Assembly (NCBI GenBank): GCA_046704745.1
Contig: JBJKRL010000020.1
Location: 1 to 64,000 of the forward strand
Source of the DNA: CAWGGS01 sp046704745
GTDB lineage: Bacteria; Desulfobacterota; Desulfobulbia; Desulfobulbales; Desulfocapsaceae
Reading direction: 5' to 3'
DNA length: 64,000 nucleotides
Shown piece after piece: positions 27,262-36,772 of the stretch. Position 1 is the first letter of the stretch; every line of letters starts with the position of its first letter. The notes under the pieces were generated by a model that was not told the origin of the DNA, searched no databases, and saw only the letters and a program-made list of their open reading frames with translations. The translations under genes were made by a program, and so were the position numbers.

Positions 27262-28959
27262 ATGTTGCTATTCAATCCGAAAAAACTTGAGCGGGAGTAT
27301 GCCGATGAGCGCTCCCGTGAGCTGGTGGAGAAGACCATCGCCTTTTTTGAGAACAAGGGGCTGAAGAAGATCAAGGAAGATGATCAGGGCAAGGTCTGGT
27401 ACCAGGATTTTCTTGATTTTATAAAAGAAGAACGGATTTTTGCCGACCTTCTAACCCCGTCAGCCTATGGTGATGGAAAAACACGCTGGGATATGTGGCG
27501 GCTCTCGGAGTTTAATGAGGTGCTGGCCTTTTACGGTCTTTGCTACTGGTACGCCTGGCAGGTGACGATCCTGGGGTTGGGACCCATTTGGATGGGCGAC
27601 AATGAGGAGGCGAAAAAGAAGACGGCAGCCCTTCTGCGAGACGGTGGTGTTTTCGCCTTTGGCCTTTCCGAGCGGACCCATGGCGCCGATCTCTATTCCA
27701 CTGAAATGACGCTTGTCCCGCAACCCGACGGCACATATCTTGCCCGCGGCTCTAAATATTATATAGGCAACGGCAACTGTGCAGCCCTGGTTTCGACCTT
27801 CGGTAAGATGGCGGATTCCGGTGATTACGTCTTTTTCACCGTTCAAACGGATCACCCGAACTACCAATGCGTCAAGAAAATAGATACATCCGGTGTTCGT
27901 CAGGCATATGTGGCTGAATTTGCCTTGCACGACTACCCGATTACCGAGGCGGAGATCCTGTCGAGCGGGGAACTTGCCTGGAACTCATCGCTCAATACCA
28001 TAAACATCGGCAAATTCGAGCTGGGTTGCGCCTCCATCGGCGTTGCCACCCATGCTTTTTACGAGGCTTTGAACCATGCCGCGGGCCGGGTGCTCTACGG
28101 ACGGAGGGTCACCGATTTTCCGCATGTAAAAAAACTCTTTACCGAAAGCTATGCCCGCCTGATTGCCATGAAACTGGTGGCCTGGAGGGCTGCCGATTAT
28201 CTGCGGGCAGCCTCAGATGAGGACCGGCGTTACCTGCTCTTCAACCCCATCGTAAAAATGAAGGTGACAGGCCAGGGCGAAAAGGTGGTTGGTCTTTTGC
28301 ATGAGGTGATCGCCGCCAAAGGGTATGAGCAGGACACCTATTTCGAGATGGCCATCCGGGATATCGGAATGCTGCCGAAGCTGGAAGGCACCGAGCATGT
28401 CAATATGGCGCTGATCATCAAGTTCGTGAAAAATTATTTCTTTGCTCCGGTTGACTACCCAAAGGTACCGAAGATGTGTGAGGCAGGAGACGACGCCTAT
28501 CTCTTCCGGCAGTTTACCGGGGGACTGGCCAAAATTCGTTTTCCCGATTACCGCCTTGCCTACGAAGGAAATAATCTTGAAAACGTGGCGATTTTTCGTG
28601 AACAGGTGGAGCTGTTCCGCACGCTTTTAGTCACGGTGCCGCCAAATGAGATCCAGATGAAGGATATCGACTACATGCTGGCGGCTGGAGAACTCTTCAC
28701 CCTGATCGTCTATGCCCAGCTGGTTCTGGAAAATGCGCGGATCTCTAGGGTGAGCAACGATCTCGTTGAACAGATATTTGCCTTTATGATCAGGGATTTT
28801 TCAGGCTTTGCCCTGCGGATGGTCCTGAGTTATGAGAATTCTGAAGCCCAGGAAGAGATCTTTCGGTCCATGATCAAAAGACCTGGACAAGACAAGGGAA
28901 GTTTCGGCCGGGTTTGGGATACGGTCTTGGCCTTGAAGGATCAGTACGTCAGTCAATAA
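27262..28959 (+). CDS. Acyl-CoA dehydrogenase, second paralogue
   Basis: This 565-residue protein is an acyl-CoA dehydrogenase-like flavoprotein: an N-terminal helical part, FGLSERTHGADLYSTEMTLV with the FAD-contact serine, SKYYIGNGNCAALVSTFGKM, the flavin-site arginine segment AGRVLYGRRVTDFPHV, and MLPKLEGTEHVNMALI near residue 380 in place of the usual EGT-x-x-x catalytic region. It is divergent from the first paralogue (21545) and specific substrates cannot be told. ATG 27262 is preferred over GTG 27253 because AGGTG lies at the right spacing. It stands after the foldback element and may have its own promoter. Confidence 0.85.
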   Translation: MLLFNPKKLEREYADERSRELVEKTIAFFENKGLKKIKEDDQGKVWYQDFLDFIKEERIFADLLTPSAYGDGKTRWDMWRLSEFNEVLAFYGLCYWYAWQVTILGLGPIWMGDNEEAKKKTAALLRDGGVFAFGLSERTHGADLYSTEMTLVPQPDGTYLARGSKYYIGNGNCAALVSTFGKMADSGDYVFFTVQTDHPNYQCVKKIDTSGVRQAYVAEFALHDYPITEAEILSSGELAWNSSLNTINIGKFELGCASIGVATHAFYEALNHAAGRVLYGRRVTDFPHVKKLFTESYARLIAMKLVAWRAADYLRAASDEDRRYLLFNPIVKMKVTGQGEKVVGLLHEVIAAKGYEQDTYFEMAIRDIGMLPKLEGTEHVNMALIIKFVKNYFFAPVDYPKVPKMCEAGDDAYLFRQFTGGLAKIRFPDYRLAYEGNNLENVAIFREQVELFRTLLVTVPPNEIQMKDIDYMLAAGELFTLIVYAQLVLENARISRVSNDLVEQIFAFMIRDFSGFALRMVLSYENSEAQEEIFRSMIKRPGQDKGSFGRVWDTVLALKDQYVSQ

Positions 28960-28992
28960 TAGGCTGAAGCTTGCAGGTTTTTAAGGAAAAAC

Positions 28993-29447
28993 ATGGGACA
29001 TCATCTTGACGGCAAAGATTCGCTTGTTCCGCTCATCGACCGGTTGAATAAATAGCCCATCGGCCTCTTTGATAACGACAAGCCTTCCTTTATCTGTAAT
29101 TGTTGCTCCTGCTGCTGTGAGCTTCTGGGCGGCATTCGTCAGGGTTTCATCAACGGGGTGGCCAAGGCTGGGTTTATGGCCAATGTGGATCAAAAAACCT
29201 GCATCGGCTGTGGACTCTGTGCCAAGGCCTGCAATACGCAGCCCTCGAAATCACAGAAGCGGATGAGAGTAAAAAACGCAGTCTTCGGGTCCGGGAAGAC
29301 ATGTGTCTCGGCTGCGGGGCCTGTATCGACACTTGCCCGACCGGCTCGCTCACCATGAGACGGATCGAACGTCCTCCGATCCCGGAAAAGAAAAAGGATC
29401 TCTTTGTCAAAATCCTGAAGGAAAAAAACGGTTCGCTCCGTTTTTGA
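28993..29447 (+). pseudogene. C-terminal piece of a dicluster 4Fe-4S protein, with TAG and frameshift
   Basis: From ATG 28993 twenty codons run to an in-frame TAG (29053-29055). The same frame continues with DNDKPSFICNCCSCCCELL, the cysteine cluster of a common Desulfobacterota ferredoxin-like family, and with the first 4Fe-4S motif CIGCGLCAKAC. Near 29236-29241 the frame shifts and the second motif CLGCGACIDTCP follows, ending at TGA 29447. The intact proteins are about 300-400 residues, so only the tail survives, and with two lesions. The original protein was probably an electron-transfer partner of acyl-CoA or Hdr-type enzymes. Confidence 0.72.
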
Positions 29448-29746
29448 TCAGCAGCATAAAAAAAAGGGTCCTCAATACCTTCCGTTTGTCCCATTAACCT
29501 GACGTATATCCGAAAATCGGTCAAGCTCCTATGCATTGCGATCATCTCGCTTTTTATCATTTGTTGTGCTCGCCCCGTGAGAATGGACGTTTGTGGGAAA
29601 ATTCGCCGAATTATTGTCTCTTCATGATTAACCCCGGAGTTTCTCTTAAGAAACCCAAAATCTAGCTTTTATATCCTCAGGCTGTTAATATAAAGAAAAT
29701 TTAAATCCATCAGCTACTGGGAAACCTATTGACTCAATGGGATAAT
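29448..29746. other. Intergenic, no gene seen
   Basis: AT-rich non-coding sequence between the ferredoxin remnant and the methyltransferase gene. No terminator or promoter of good quality was recognised. Confidence 0.4.
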
Positions 29747-30778
29747 ATGACAGTTTTTGAGGTTCCGTCCCCGCAGGAAAAGGATCTGCTGCTTTTTCTC
29801 GAATCAATCGGAGTCATACTACCGACTGACGATTCTTCCATGCCAGATGATTATCTCGTAATCCGGCTCGATCCCGAACCAGCTTCCCTTTTCGATGCTC
29901 ATGAGAATAAAGCTGTGCTCCTTTCCTACAGGATAAGCGGTCGGGTATTTCCGATATCAGTTATTTTTCTTAAAAAAAACGGAGGAATACAGTTTTGCCA
30001 TTCCAGCCTGCTCCTGGAATCTTATGCGCATCAGGAAGATATTGTGCCGGTTCTCAGGAAGGCTGTTGCAGATTTTTTTTCACTCGATTTCAAAATTATT
30101 TTGGGAAATCTTGAGCCGTCGTGGATCGATTCCAATCTTACCGGACAGTTGGATTGTCGGATTTACTGGAATGCCAAACCGGACATGAAGGTGGTGACGG
30201 ACCTGTTTTTAGAGAAATTAGGAGAAATTCCCGACATTCCTCTTTTCCCGACCGTTTACTACTACAATAATCCCTATGATGAAAATCTCCTAGAAGCAGC
30301 CTTTCTCGATATGGTTGGGTGCAAAGAAAGCCTGATGTTGGGAAGCGGGGCCGGCTTGGAAGCGGTTTGTGTGGCCTTGAAATACGGGATTTCGGTCGAT
30401 GCAGTCGATATCAATCCGATAGCCGTTGCCAACACCATTGCTGCATGCCGGCGGACCGGCACGGACCATCTGGTTCATGCCTGGGTCAGCAACGGATGGC
30501 GAAAGGTCGATAAGACCTATGACGCCGTCTTATTTGAAGCACCGCTGGCAACTGATGTTCCGCAGGTGACGGACCCCAATCGCTATGATATCGGAGGAAA
30601 ACTGCTCAAAGAAATCTTGTCGGGGCTTCCCGCCCATCTCAATCCCGGCGGCAGGATGTATCTGATGTCCTGTCCTGACCTTTCGCCGTACATTCCGGCC
30701 AATGGACTCCAATGGAAACCACTTCGATATTTTCAGGCCAAGAGTCATGTGGCGATCCATAAGATCTGGCTGAAATAG
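29747..30778 (+). CDS. SAM-dependent methyltransferase-like protein
   Basis: This encodes 343 residues. The N-terminal 180 residues are unrecognised; the C-terminal part is a class I methyltransferase: motif I ESLMLGSGAGLEAVCVAL near residue 190, the acidic end of strand 2 in VDAVDINPIAVANTIAAC, and a motif IV-like KTYDAVLFEAPLATDVPQ. The N-PP-Y/N-PPF-type catalytic motif is not evident (EAPLA in its place), so the acceptor is unknown. ATG 29747 follows GGGAT; an in-frame TTG at 29729 would add six residues. No co-transcribed neighbour is evident. Confidence 0.75.
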   Translation: MTVFEVPSPQEKDLLLFLESIGVILPTDDSSMPDDYLVIRLDPEPASLFDAHENKAVLLSYRISGRVFPISVIFLKKNGGIQFCHSSLLLESYAHQEDIVPVLRKAVADFFSLDFKIILGNLEPSWIDSNLTGQLDCRIYWNAKPDMKVVTDLFLEKLGEIPDIPLFPTVYYYNNPYDENLLEAAFLDMVGCKESLMLGSGAGLEAVCVALKYGISVDAVDINPIAVANTIAACRRTGTDHLVHAWVSNGWRKVDKTYDAVLFEAPLATDVPQVTDPNRYDIGGKLLKEILSGLPAHLNPGGRMYLMSCPDLSPYIPANGLQWKPLRYFQAKSHVAIHKIWLK

Positions 30779-31102
30779 CAGATTTTATTCATTCAACTCA
30801 ATTGTACCAATCTATAAAACAGGATGTCAAATATGCCGATCAGGGACTCCCAGTCTGCCAGCCACGGTGCAGAGGCTTTTCGCTGCAGGACGACGCCCGG
30901 AAGTGACGACCTTCACTGGATTGTTTTATCCTGCTATCCCCAAAGGTTGCGTTAACCGGATCTATTGTCTTGAAAAAATAATGTGATGAACAAAATACAA
31001 AAGAACAACGTCTTTTGGGATATTGGACGAGGAAATTAGAATTGATTAAAAAAGTTATTTGCCCTAAATTTCTTTATAAGAGGAACAAAACACGAGGTGG
31101 GC
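30779..31102. other. Intergenic with partial foldback repeat
   Basis: The sequence at 30898-30917 matches the right end of the 26997-27175 element at 16 of 20 positions. A small hairpin (TGCAG/CTGCA around 30868-30888) precedes it. No gene is visible. Confidence 0.4.
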
Positions 31103-32719
31103 ATGAAACCGAAACATTCTCCTTCGCCTGATCTTAACATTAAAGATCTCATCGACATTCCCGGTCTGCAGAATTTGACAGACAGTTTCAGCCGGTTGAC
31201 CGGGATTTCTTCCGCCATCCTCAGCCTTGAAGGGGAGGTGCTTACCACTAGCGGCTGGCAGACGATCTGTACCGATTTTCATCGAAAATACCCTGGCACG
31301 GCCAAGCGGTGTCTGGAGAGCGACACTGTTTTAGCCGGTCAAGTGGCGAGTGGAGAGAAGTGCACTCTTTATAAATGTAAAAACGGATTAGTAGATATCG
31401 CAACACCGATAGTCATAGACGATATGCATATCGGCAATCTGTTTACCGGCCAATTCTTTATCGATCCGCCGGATATCGATATTTTTGCCCGGCAGGCGGA
31501 AGAATTCGGTTTTGACAAGACGTCCTACCTCGAAACGTTGGCAAAGGTGCCGATTTTTTCTGTAGAGAGGATTCAACAGGCGATGAATTTTCTCATAGAT
31601 CTGACGGTTATTATCGGCAACATGGGCAAGGACAAACTGGAGCTGTTTGCCCTAAATAAACATTTGGAACAACGCATTGAGGAGCGAACCTCTGAGCTTC
31701 GGGCCGAGATTCAGGTTCGGAAAAAAGCTGAATTTGAACTTCAACAGAGTAAGGCATTTCTTGACTCGGTCTTTGATGCCATCCAGGATGGCATAAGTGT
31801 TTTAGATCAAGATCTCAGAATCTTACAAGTAAACAAGACCATATGCCGTTGGTATCCGCAACTCCCGGCGTCGATTGGTGAAAAATGCTATACGATCTAC
31901 CATGGACGTTCCAAACCTTGTAAAAAGTGCCCTGCATTACGTGCGATTGTCAGCGGAAAAATGGAAATGGAAGAAGTTCCTTACACCATCGACGGAGACG
32001 CCGTGGGAACCCAGGAACTCTTTTCTTTTCCCATGCTCGATGGTGCTGGAAAAGTTAAGGGAGTAGTCGAATACGTTCGCGATATCACAAAACGAAAACT
32101 TGCCGAAGAACAGATCAAAATAGAGAAAAAATTTTCCGAATCCCTCATAAACAGTCTGCCCGGCATCATGTATGTCTTTGATCGATCGGGCCGATTTTTA
32201 CGCTGGAATAAAAATTTCGAGGAAGTTTCAGGCCATCCTGCAAACCAAATCAAAAAGATGGTCCCTCTTGATTTCATAGCGCTGGAGGACAGAGCGAGAG
32301 TCAAGAGGTCCATTGAAAAAGTCTTTCGCGAGGGAGATGCCGATATCGAGGCGGGGTTTATAACCGGAAAGGAGGAAGCTATTCCCTACCTGTTAACCGG
32401 CTACAGGTTTATCCAGGGAGAACGGAACTATCTTATCGGGATCGGCATTGACATTTCCGATCGGATTGAGGCGGAAAAAGAAAAAGAGGAACTGATTGAA
32501 AAACTCCGTGAGACCCTTTCGCAAGTGAAGCAGCTGAGCGGACTGTTGCCCATCTGTGCTTTATGTAAAAAGATCAGGGATGATAAAGGGTATTGGAATC
32601 AGATTGAGTCGTATATAAAGAAACATTCGGAGGCAAATTTCAGCCATGGCCTTTGTCCCGATTGCGCCAAAAAGCTGTATCCCGACCTTAATCTTTGGAA
32701 CTCTACGGAATCCGAGTGA
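31103..32719 (+). CDS. PocR-domain/PAS sensor protein without kinase or DNA-binding domain
   Basis: The 538-residue product starts with a PocR ligand-binding domain (about residues 10-180; LTGISSAILSLEGEVLTTSG, then CLESD and CTLYKCKNGLVDIATPI with paired cysteines), followed by a coiled coil (ERTSELRAEIQVRKKAEFEL), two PAS domains (about 210-330 and 345-450), and a cysteine-containing C-terminal motif (GLLPICALCKKIRDDKGYWN, then HGLCPDCAKKLYP). That last motif is frequent at the end of PAS proteins in Desulfobacterota and may bind metal, but its function is not known. No histidine kinase, cyclase or HTH domain follows, so the output is unclear. ATG 31103 follows GAGGTGG. Confidence 0.8.
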   Translation: MKPKHSPSPDLNIKDLIDIPGLQNLTDSFSRLTGISSAILSLEGEVLTTSGWQTICTDFHRKYPGTAKRCLESDTVLAGQVASGEKCTLYKCKNGLVDIATPIVIDDMHIGNLFTGQFFIDPPDIDIFARQAEEFGFDKTSYLETLAKVPIFSVERIQQAMNFLIDLTVIIGNMGKDKLELFALNKHLEQRIEERTSELRAEIQVRKKAEFELQQSKAFLDSVFDAIQDGISVLDQDLRILQVNKTICRWYPQLPASIGEKCYTIYHGRSKPCKKCPALRAIVSGKMEMEEVPYTIDGDAVGTQELFSFPMLDGAGKVKGVVEYVRDITKRKLAEEQIKIEKKFSESLINSLPGIMYVFDRSGRFLRWNKNFEEVSGHPANQIKKMVPLDFIALEDRARVKRSIEKVFREGDADIEAGFITGKEEAIPYLLTGYRFIQGERNYLIGIGIDISDRIEAEKEKEELIEKLRETLSQVKQLSGLLPICALCKKIRDDKGYWNQIESYIKKHSEANFSHGLCPDCAKKLYPDLNLWNSTESE

Positions 32720-32730
32720 AAATTTTCACC

Positions 32731-34266
32731 TCATGTTCTTTTCTTTTTCCCGCTCTTCAACAAAAGTGACAACGGAAAGCTTATGATAAAGATCAGGGCA
32801 AGCATGAAGAAAACGTGGTTGAAGGCCAGCATGGCAGCATGTGCCTGGGTTGTCGCTTCCAGAAAACCCAATGCCTTGGCCTGAAGCATGGCCGGTGTGG
32901 CGCCATTGGCTGCCAGGGCGCCTGCGGCGCCGCGTAACCAATGGTTCACCACATTTCTATAAGGAGTCAGATACTCGATAAGTGCGGCATGAGCTGTTGT
33001 CCGGCTTCTGGTGAGTTCTGTTGCCACCAAAGCGATTCCGATGCTGCCGAAGATCTGCCTCACCACCACGTAAAGACCGGTGGCGCCGGTCATCCGGCTC
33101 TTGTCGATGGTCATCATTGCCGAGGTGGTGATGGAGACGAAGACAATGCCGAATCCCATGCCCTGCAAGGCCTGGGGAATAAGAATGTCCATATACCCGA
33201 TCTGGAGGTTCAATCGGGAAAGTTGCCAGAAGGAATAGCCGCTTACCAGCATACCGATACCCACCAGCAGCCGGGGTCCGCATCGGTTATACATCCTCCC
33301 CGCAATCGGCATGGTAACGGCCATGGCTAGACTTCTTGGCATAAGGGTCAGGCCGGAATCCAGGGCCGGATAGCCCATAAGTTCCTGGAGAAACAAGGGG
33401 AGAAGAAAAAGGCAGCCGTAGAGGGCAATGCCGAAAACTCCGCCGATGAAGGTTCCGGTAAGGAAATTGGTGTCTTTGAAAAGACGGAGATCGACGGCCG
33501 GCTTATCGATAGAAAGTTCCCTCCAGATGAAGGCAATTATACCTACGGCCGCAGCCACAGCCAGCCAGATGATAAATTTCGATCCGAACCAGTTCCACTC
33601 CTGACCTTTCTCAAGAAACAGCTGCAAGGAGCCTAGGCCGATGGTTAAAAAGGCTAGGCCGCCGTAATCGAGCCGGCCCTTGTCACGTACGAGATAGGAA
33701 GGGTCGTGGATATAGCGGGAAATCAATATCAGGTTAATCAATCCCACCGGAACGTTGATGAAAAAGATCCAGCGCCAGGAATAGGTATCGGTAAGCCACC
33801 CCCCAAGAGTCGGGCCGAAGGCAGGCCCCAAGATGACGCCGAGTCCGTAGATGCCGATAATTTTCCCCTGTTCTTCCTGAGGAAAGCTTTCTCTGAGTAT
33901 TGCCTGTGAAATCGGTATGATGGCTCCTCCGCCGATGCCCTGTATGGTTCGGAAAGTTATGAGTGCCGTCAGGTTCCAGGCCACTCCGCACAACATGGAA
34001 GTGATGGTGAAAAGCAGGATGCTGAAGAGATAGAAGTTTTTGCGCCCGAATCGGGCTGTCAGCATGGCGATCACCGGCATGACGATGACGTTTGACAAGA
34101 GATAGCCTGTGGCCACCCAGGCGATTTCCTCCACCGACGCCCCGAGATTGCCGCGCATATAAGGCAGAGCCACATTGACGATGCTGATGTCAAGGGCCGC
34201 CATAATGGTGGCTGTCATCACCGTTATGGTGATGAGCCACTTGTTGACCTCTGTTTCAGAATTCAT
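32731..34266 (-). CDS. DHA2-family (EmrB/QacA) drug efflux transporter
   Basis: This 511-residue MFS protein has about 14 hydrophobic helices. It shows the DHA2 motifs: DISIVNVALPYMRGNLGAS after helix 1, the loop ARFGRKNFYL, motif C in GVILGPAFGPTLGGWL, and FINVPVGLINL. It should expel hydrophobic toxic compounds with protons. The gene is last in a minus-strand operon with the EmrA-like adaptor 9 bp upstream, and both are likely under the TetR gene next to them. The ribosome site is weak. Confidence 0.9.
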   Translation of the reverse strand: MNSETEVNKWLITITVMTATIMAALDISIVNVALPYMRGNLGASVEEIAWVATGYLLSNVIVMPVIAMLTARFGRKNFYLFSILLFTITSMLCGVAWNLTALITFRTIQGIGGGAIIPISQAILRESFPQEEQGKIIGIYGLGVILGPAFGPTLGGWLTDTYSWRWIFFINVPVGLINLILISRYIHDPSYLVRDKGRLDYGGLAFLTIGLGSLQLFLEKGQEWNWFGSKFIIWLAVAAAVGIIAFIWRELSIDKPAVDLRLFKDTNFLTGTFIGGVFGIALYGCLFLLPLFLQELMGYPALDSGLTLMPRSLAMAVTMPIAGRMYNRCGPRLLVGIGMLVSGYSFWQLSRLNLQIGYMDILIPQALQGMGFGIVFVSITTSAMMTIDKSRMTGATGLYVVVRQIFGSIGIALVATELTRSRTTAHAALIEYLTPYRNVVNHWLRGAAGALAANGATPAMLQAKALGFLEATTQAHAAMLAFNHVFFMLALIFIISFPLSLLLKSGKKKRT

Positions 34267-34275
34267 AACCGGGGG

Positions 34276-35373
34276 TTACTTTGTGGGGGAGGAGGCCACA
34301 TCTATACTGGGAACAGCAGAGAGTCCCGGCCAAAGCGGGTAGGTGGGATCGGGCGGAGAGTCAACAACGATTTTTACCGGCAGTCTCTGGACGATTTTCA
34401 CAAAATTTCCGGTGGCATTTTCCGGCGGCAACAGACTGAAGACGGCACCGGTGCCGGCCTGTATGCTATCCACATGTCCTTTTAAGAGCAGGTCGGGATA
34501 GGCGTCGACCTTGATGTCAACTTTCTGTCCGACCTTGATCTTGTCGATCTGCGTTTCTTTGAAGTTGGCGGCGATCCAGGTATTTTCGGAATCGACCAGG
34601 GCGAGAAGCGGTTGCCCGACTTGGACGTATTTCCCTTCATCCGCATTTTTCTGACTTATTCGTCCGTTGATTGGTGCCCTGATCGTTGTGCGCAAAAGGG
34701 CCAGTTCGGCAACATCGACTTTAGCGGCCGCTTCCTTGATTTTTGATTCCTGGGCTGCAAGTCCAGCCTGCAAGGTCTTGATGGCTGCCTGAGATTTTGC
34801 GACTGCCGCTGCCGCTGCCGCCCGTTTGGCTTGGGCAGTCTGCCAGGTCGTGTTCACCTGTTCGTATTTATGCTGGGCCACGGCACCCATTTTTGCCAGA
34901 CCGTCATAGCGCCTCTTTTCCTTTGCAGCAAACTGTTCATTGACTTCTGCGTCGGCAAGTTCTGCCTGGGCCACGGCCAAGGATTTCCGGGCCTCAATGA
35001 TTGCAGCTTCTTCCTTGTCCCTCTCAGCTTCGGCACTTGCCAAGGCTGTCTTTTTCAGGATCAGTGCCAGCTGGTAGTCTCTTGGGTCGATTTCGAGAAG
35101 TATGTCGCCTTTTCGTACCATCTGGTTGTCCTTGGCAAAAACTTTGGTTATCTGTCCGGAAACCTCGGCGCTTATCGGCACGATGGTGCTTCTGAAATAG
35201 GCATCGTCGGTACTTTCATGGGAGAGAAGATAAAGGATCTCCGGGGTAAAGGCCGCGGCTATTATGAGAAGACAGAGCAAAAGCAGCAGACGCAGACGCC
35301 ATTTCGGAGAGGGACTGTTGCCCTTTAATCGCTTTTTCTGCGCTACCTTGTTTTCATCAGTTTGGGTTTCCAT
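34276..35373 (-). CDS. HlyD/EmrA-family membrane fusion protein
   Basis: This 365-residue adaptor has one N-terminal membrane helix (LRLLLLLCLLIIAAAF near residue 30), a biotinyl/lipoyl-like half (STDDAYFRSTIVPISAEVSG), a long alanine-rich coiled-coil hairpin (about residues 95-220), then the second lipoyl half (LRTTIRAPINGRISQK) and a beta-barrel domain. Such adaptors connect an EmrB-type pump to the outer membrane channel. I chose ATG 35373; an in-frame TTG at 35394 is possible but lacks a ribosome site. The C-terminus (PTYPLWPGLSAVPSIDV) is as in Gram-negative EmrA. Confidence 0.9.
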   Translation of the reverse strand: METQTDENKVAQKKRLKGNSPSPKWRLRLLLLLCLLIIAAAFTPEILYLLSHESTDDAYFRSTIVPISAEVSGQITKVFAKDNQMVRKGDILLEIDPRDYQLALILKKTALASAEAERDKEEAAIIEARKSLAVAQAELADAEVNEQFAAKEKRRYDGLAKMGAVAQHKYEQVNTTWQTAQAKRAAAAAAVAKSQAAIKTLQAGLAAQESKIKEAAAKVDVAELALLRTTIRAPINGRISQKNADEGKYVQVGQPLLALVDSENTWIAANFKETQIDKIKVGQKVDIKVDAYPDLLLKGHVDSIQAGTGAVFSLLPPENATGNFVKIVQRLPVKIVVDSPPDPTYPLWPGLSAVPSIDVASSPTK

Positions 35374-35457
35374 AATGTGTTCTTTTAATTTCAAAAGATA
35401 ATGCGGTCTTCGTTGTCTGGATTGTTCCGTGGTTGTATATCCTTGCGGACTTCACAA

Positions 35458-36051
35458 TTAAGGATCGACAGGAAACTGCAGGGCATGACGACAGAAATCT
35501 ATGACCTCGTCACTGTCGGGAGGAGAGGAGGAAAAACCAAGGAGTCTATGCCGGATCAAGCCGGAGGTAAGACCGCGCAGGATCTGAACCGTGGGTTCTA
35601 TGGGTAGATCCCGGAAACTGCCATCCTTGCAGCCCCTCACGAGAATGTTGCGCAATATATCGGAAACTGCTGCCAGCCGCGCATGAACCCTGGCCTTTTG
35701 CGGCGAATCGGAATGTTCCATAAAAGAGGGAAAATCACGCAATACAACTAGAAAAACCCGACAGTTTTCTTCGACAAAGGAGAACTGGAATTTAAGAAGA
35801 GCCTCGAAGGCGGCAAGACCGTTTTTCGTTCCCCTGACGGCATCTTCCATGCCGGCCTGATAACGATTCATAATGCTTTCAAAGACCTCAAACAGGATGT
35901 TTTCCTTTGTCTTGAAATGGTAGAACACTGTTCCCTGGGCCACTCCAGCCCGTTCCGCCATCTCGGAGGCGGTTGTTTCGGTGAACCCCTTTTCCGCAAA
36001 CAGTTCGGCGGCAGCGCTGACGATTGCTTCTTTTTTTGTTTTTTCTCCCAT
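35458..36051 (-). CDS. TetR-family repressor of the efflux operon
   Basis: The 197-residue protein begins with a TetR helix-turn-helix (KKEAIVSAAAELFAEKGFTE, TTASEMAERAGVAQGTVFYH, FKTKENIL) followed by a variable ligand-binding region. It lies 84 bases upstream of the EmrA-like gene in the same direction. A perfect 8-bp inverted repeat, typical for TetR operators, lies 70 bases upstream of its start, so it likely represses itself and the pump until an inducer is bound. The start is uncertain: ATG 36051 or GTG 36063, neither with a good ribosome site. Confidence 0.88.
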   Translation of the reverse strand: MGEKTKKEAIVSAAAELFAEKGFTETTASEMAERAGVAQGTVFYHFKTKENILFEVFESIMNRYQAGMEDAVRGTKNGLAAFEALLKFQFSFVEENCRVFLVVLRDFPSFMEHSDSPQKARVHARLAAVSDILRNILVRGCKDGSFRDLPIEPTVQILRGLTSGLIRHRLLGFSSSPPDSDEVIDFCRHALQFPVDP

Positions 36052-36120
36052 TGGAATTGCCACACAGGTAGTTGACTTGTCATATCAATGCGGTGCCGCG
36101 ACGGTAATAACAGACACGCA

Positions 36121-36144
36121 AACTGACTGACTGGTTAGTCAGTT
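36121..36144. promoter_or_regulatory. TetR-type operator palindrome
   Basis: AACTGACT (36121-36128) and AGTCAGTT (36137-36144) are perfect reverse complements with an 8-base spacer; ACTGACT is partly repeated inside. It lies about 70 bases before the TetR gene and is the expected site for autoregulation of the tetR-emrAB-like operon. Confidence 0.7.
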
Positions 36145-36366
36145 TTATTCCGCGCTTGATACTATACTATCGTATCGGATACAGTCAACTTCTTTTCCTC
36201 TATTTTCATAGAAGGAAAAAGAAGTGCCTCATCGGTGAAATTGTGATGTGCTAAGCATTAAAGCCCAAGCCAGGCTTGGGGCAAGACACATGATTGGCAA
36301 AGAGTGGAAAAGGAAGTACACTGTAATGGCGGTGCGTTTAAAATATTACCAGCAGGAGAATAAAAC
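36145..36366. other. Intergenic with hairpin
   Basis: Divergent promoter space between the TetR operon and the next plus-strand gene. A 7-bp hairpin GCCCAAG/CTTGGGGC lies at 36261-36281 without a T run. Confidence 0.35.
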
Positions 36367-36732
36367 ATGCTATGTGATCGATGTGAAGCTGTGATTAATG
36401 ACGGTGAGGACCATGAACATTTGGGTCGAACCCTGTGTGAAGATTGTTATATGGATGTCCTGTCACCTGTGAAGACCTGTGATCCATGGGCTGTTCATAG
36501 TGCCAAATCGTTTGAAAATCAGTTCGGAGGGCAGGCCTATCTGACGGATATTCAGAAAAAAATACTTGATATCTTAAAAGAAACCGGCGGAATGGAGCGA
36601 CATGATCTCTTGCAGCGCATGGGAGAAACCTTTTCCGATAGTGATCTGACCAGAGAATTCGCAGCGCTGAGGCACATGGAAAAGGCCCGGGCGGAAAAAC
36701 GTGGCGACAGGGTTTTTTTGAGGCTGTGGTAG
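36367..36732 (+). CDS. Small zinc-ribbon-like protein with a helical C-terminal domain
   Basis: This 121-residue protein starts MLCDRCEAVINDGEDHEHLG followed by RTLCEDCYMDVL, giving two CxxC pairs that likely bind zinc. The C-terminal half (FGGQAYLTDIQKKILDILKE onward, ending RGDRVFLRLW) looks like a winged helix. Proteins of this design are common in Desulfobacterota, without known function; a DNA-binding role is possible. AGGAG lies 8 bases before the ATG. It converges with the large kinase gene. Confidence 0.7.
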   Translation: MLCDRCEAVINDGEDHEHLGRTLCEDCYMDVLSPVKTCDPWAVHSAKSFENQFGGQAYLTDIQKKILDILKETGGMERHDLLQRMGETFSDSDLTREFAALRHMEKARAEKRGDRVFLRLW

Positions 36733-36772
36733 AAGCATCTCTAACACGAACAAGGTGCTTGCCAACTGAAGA

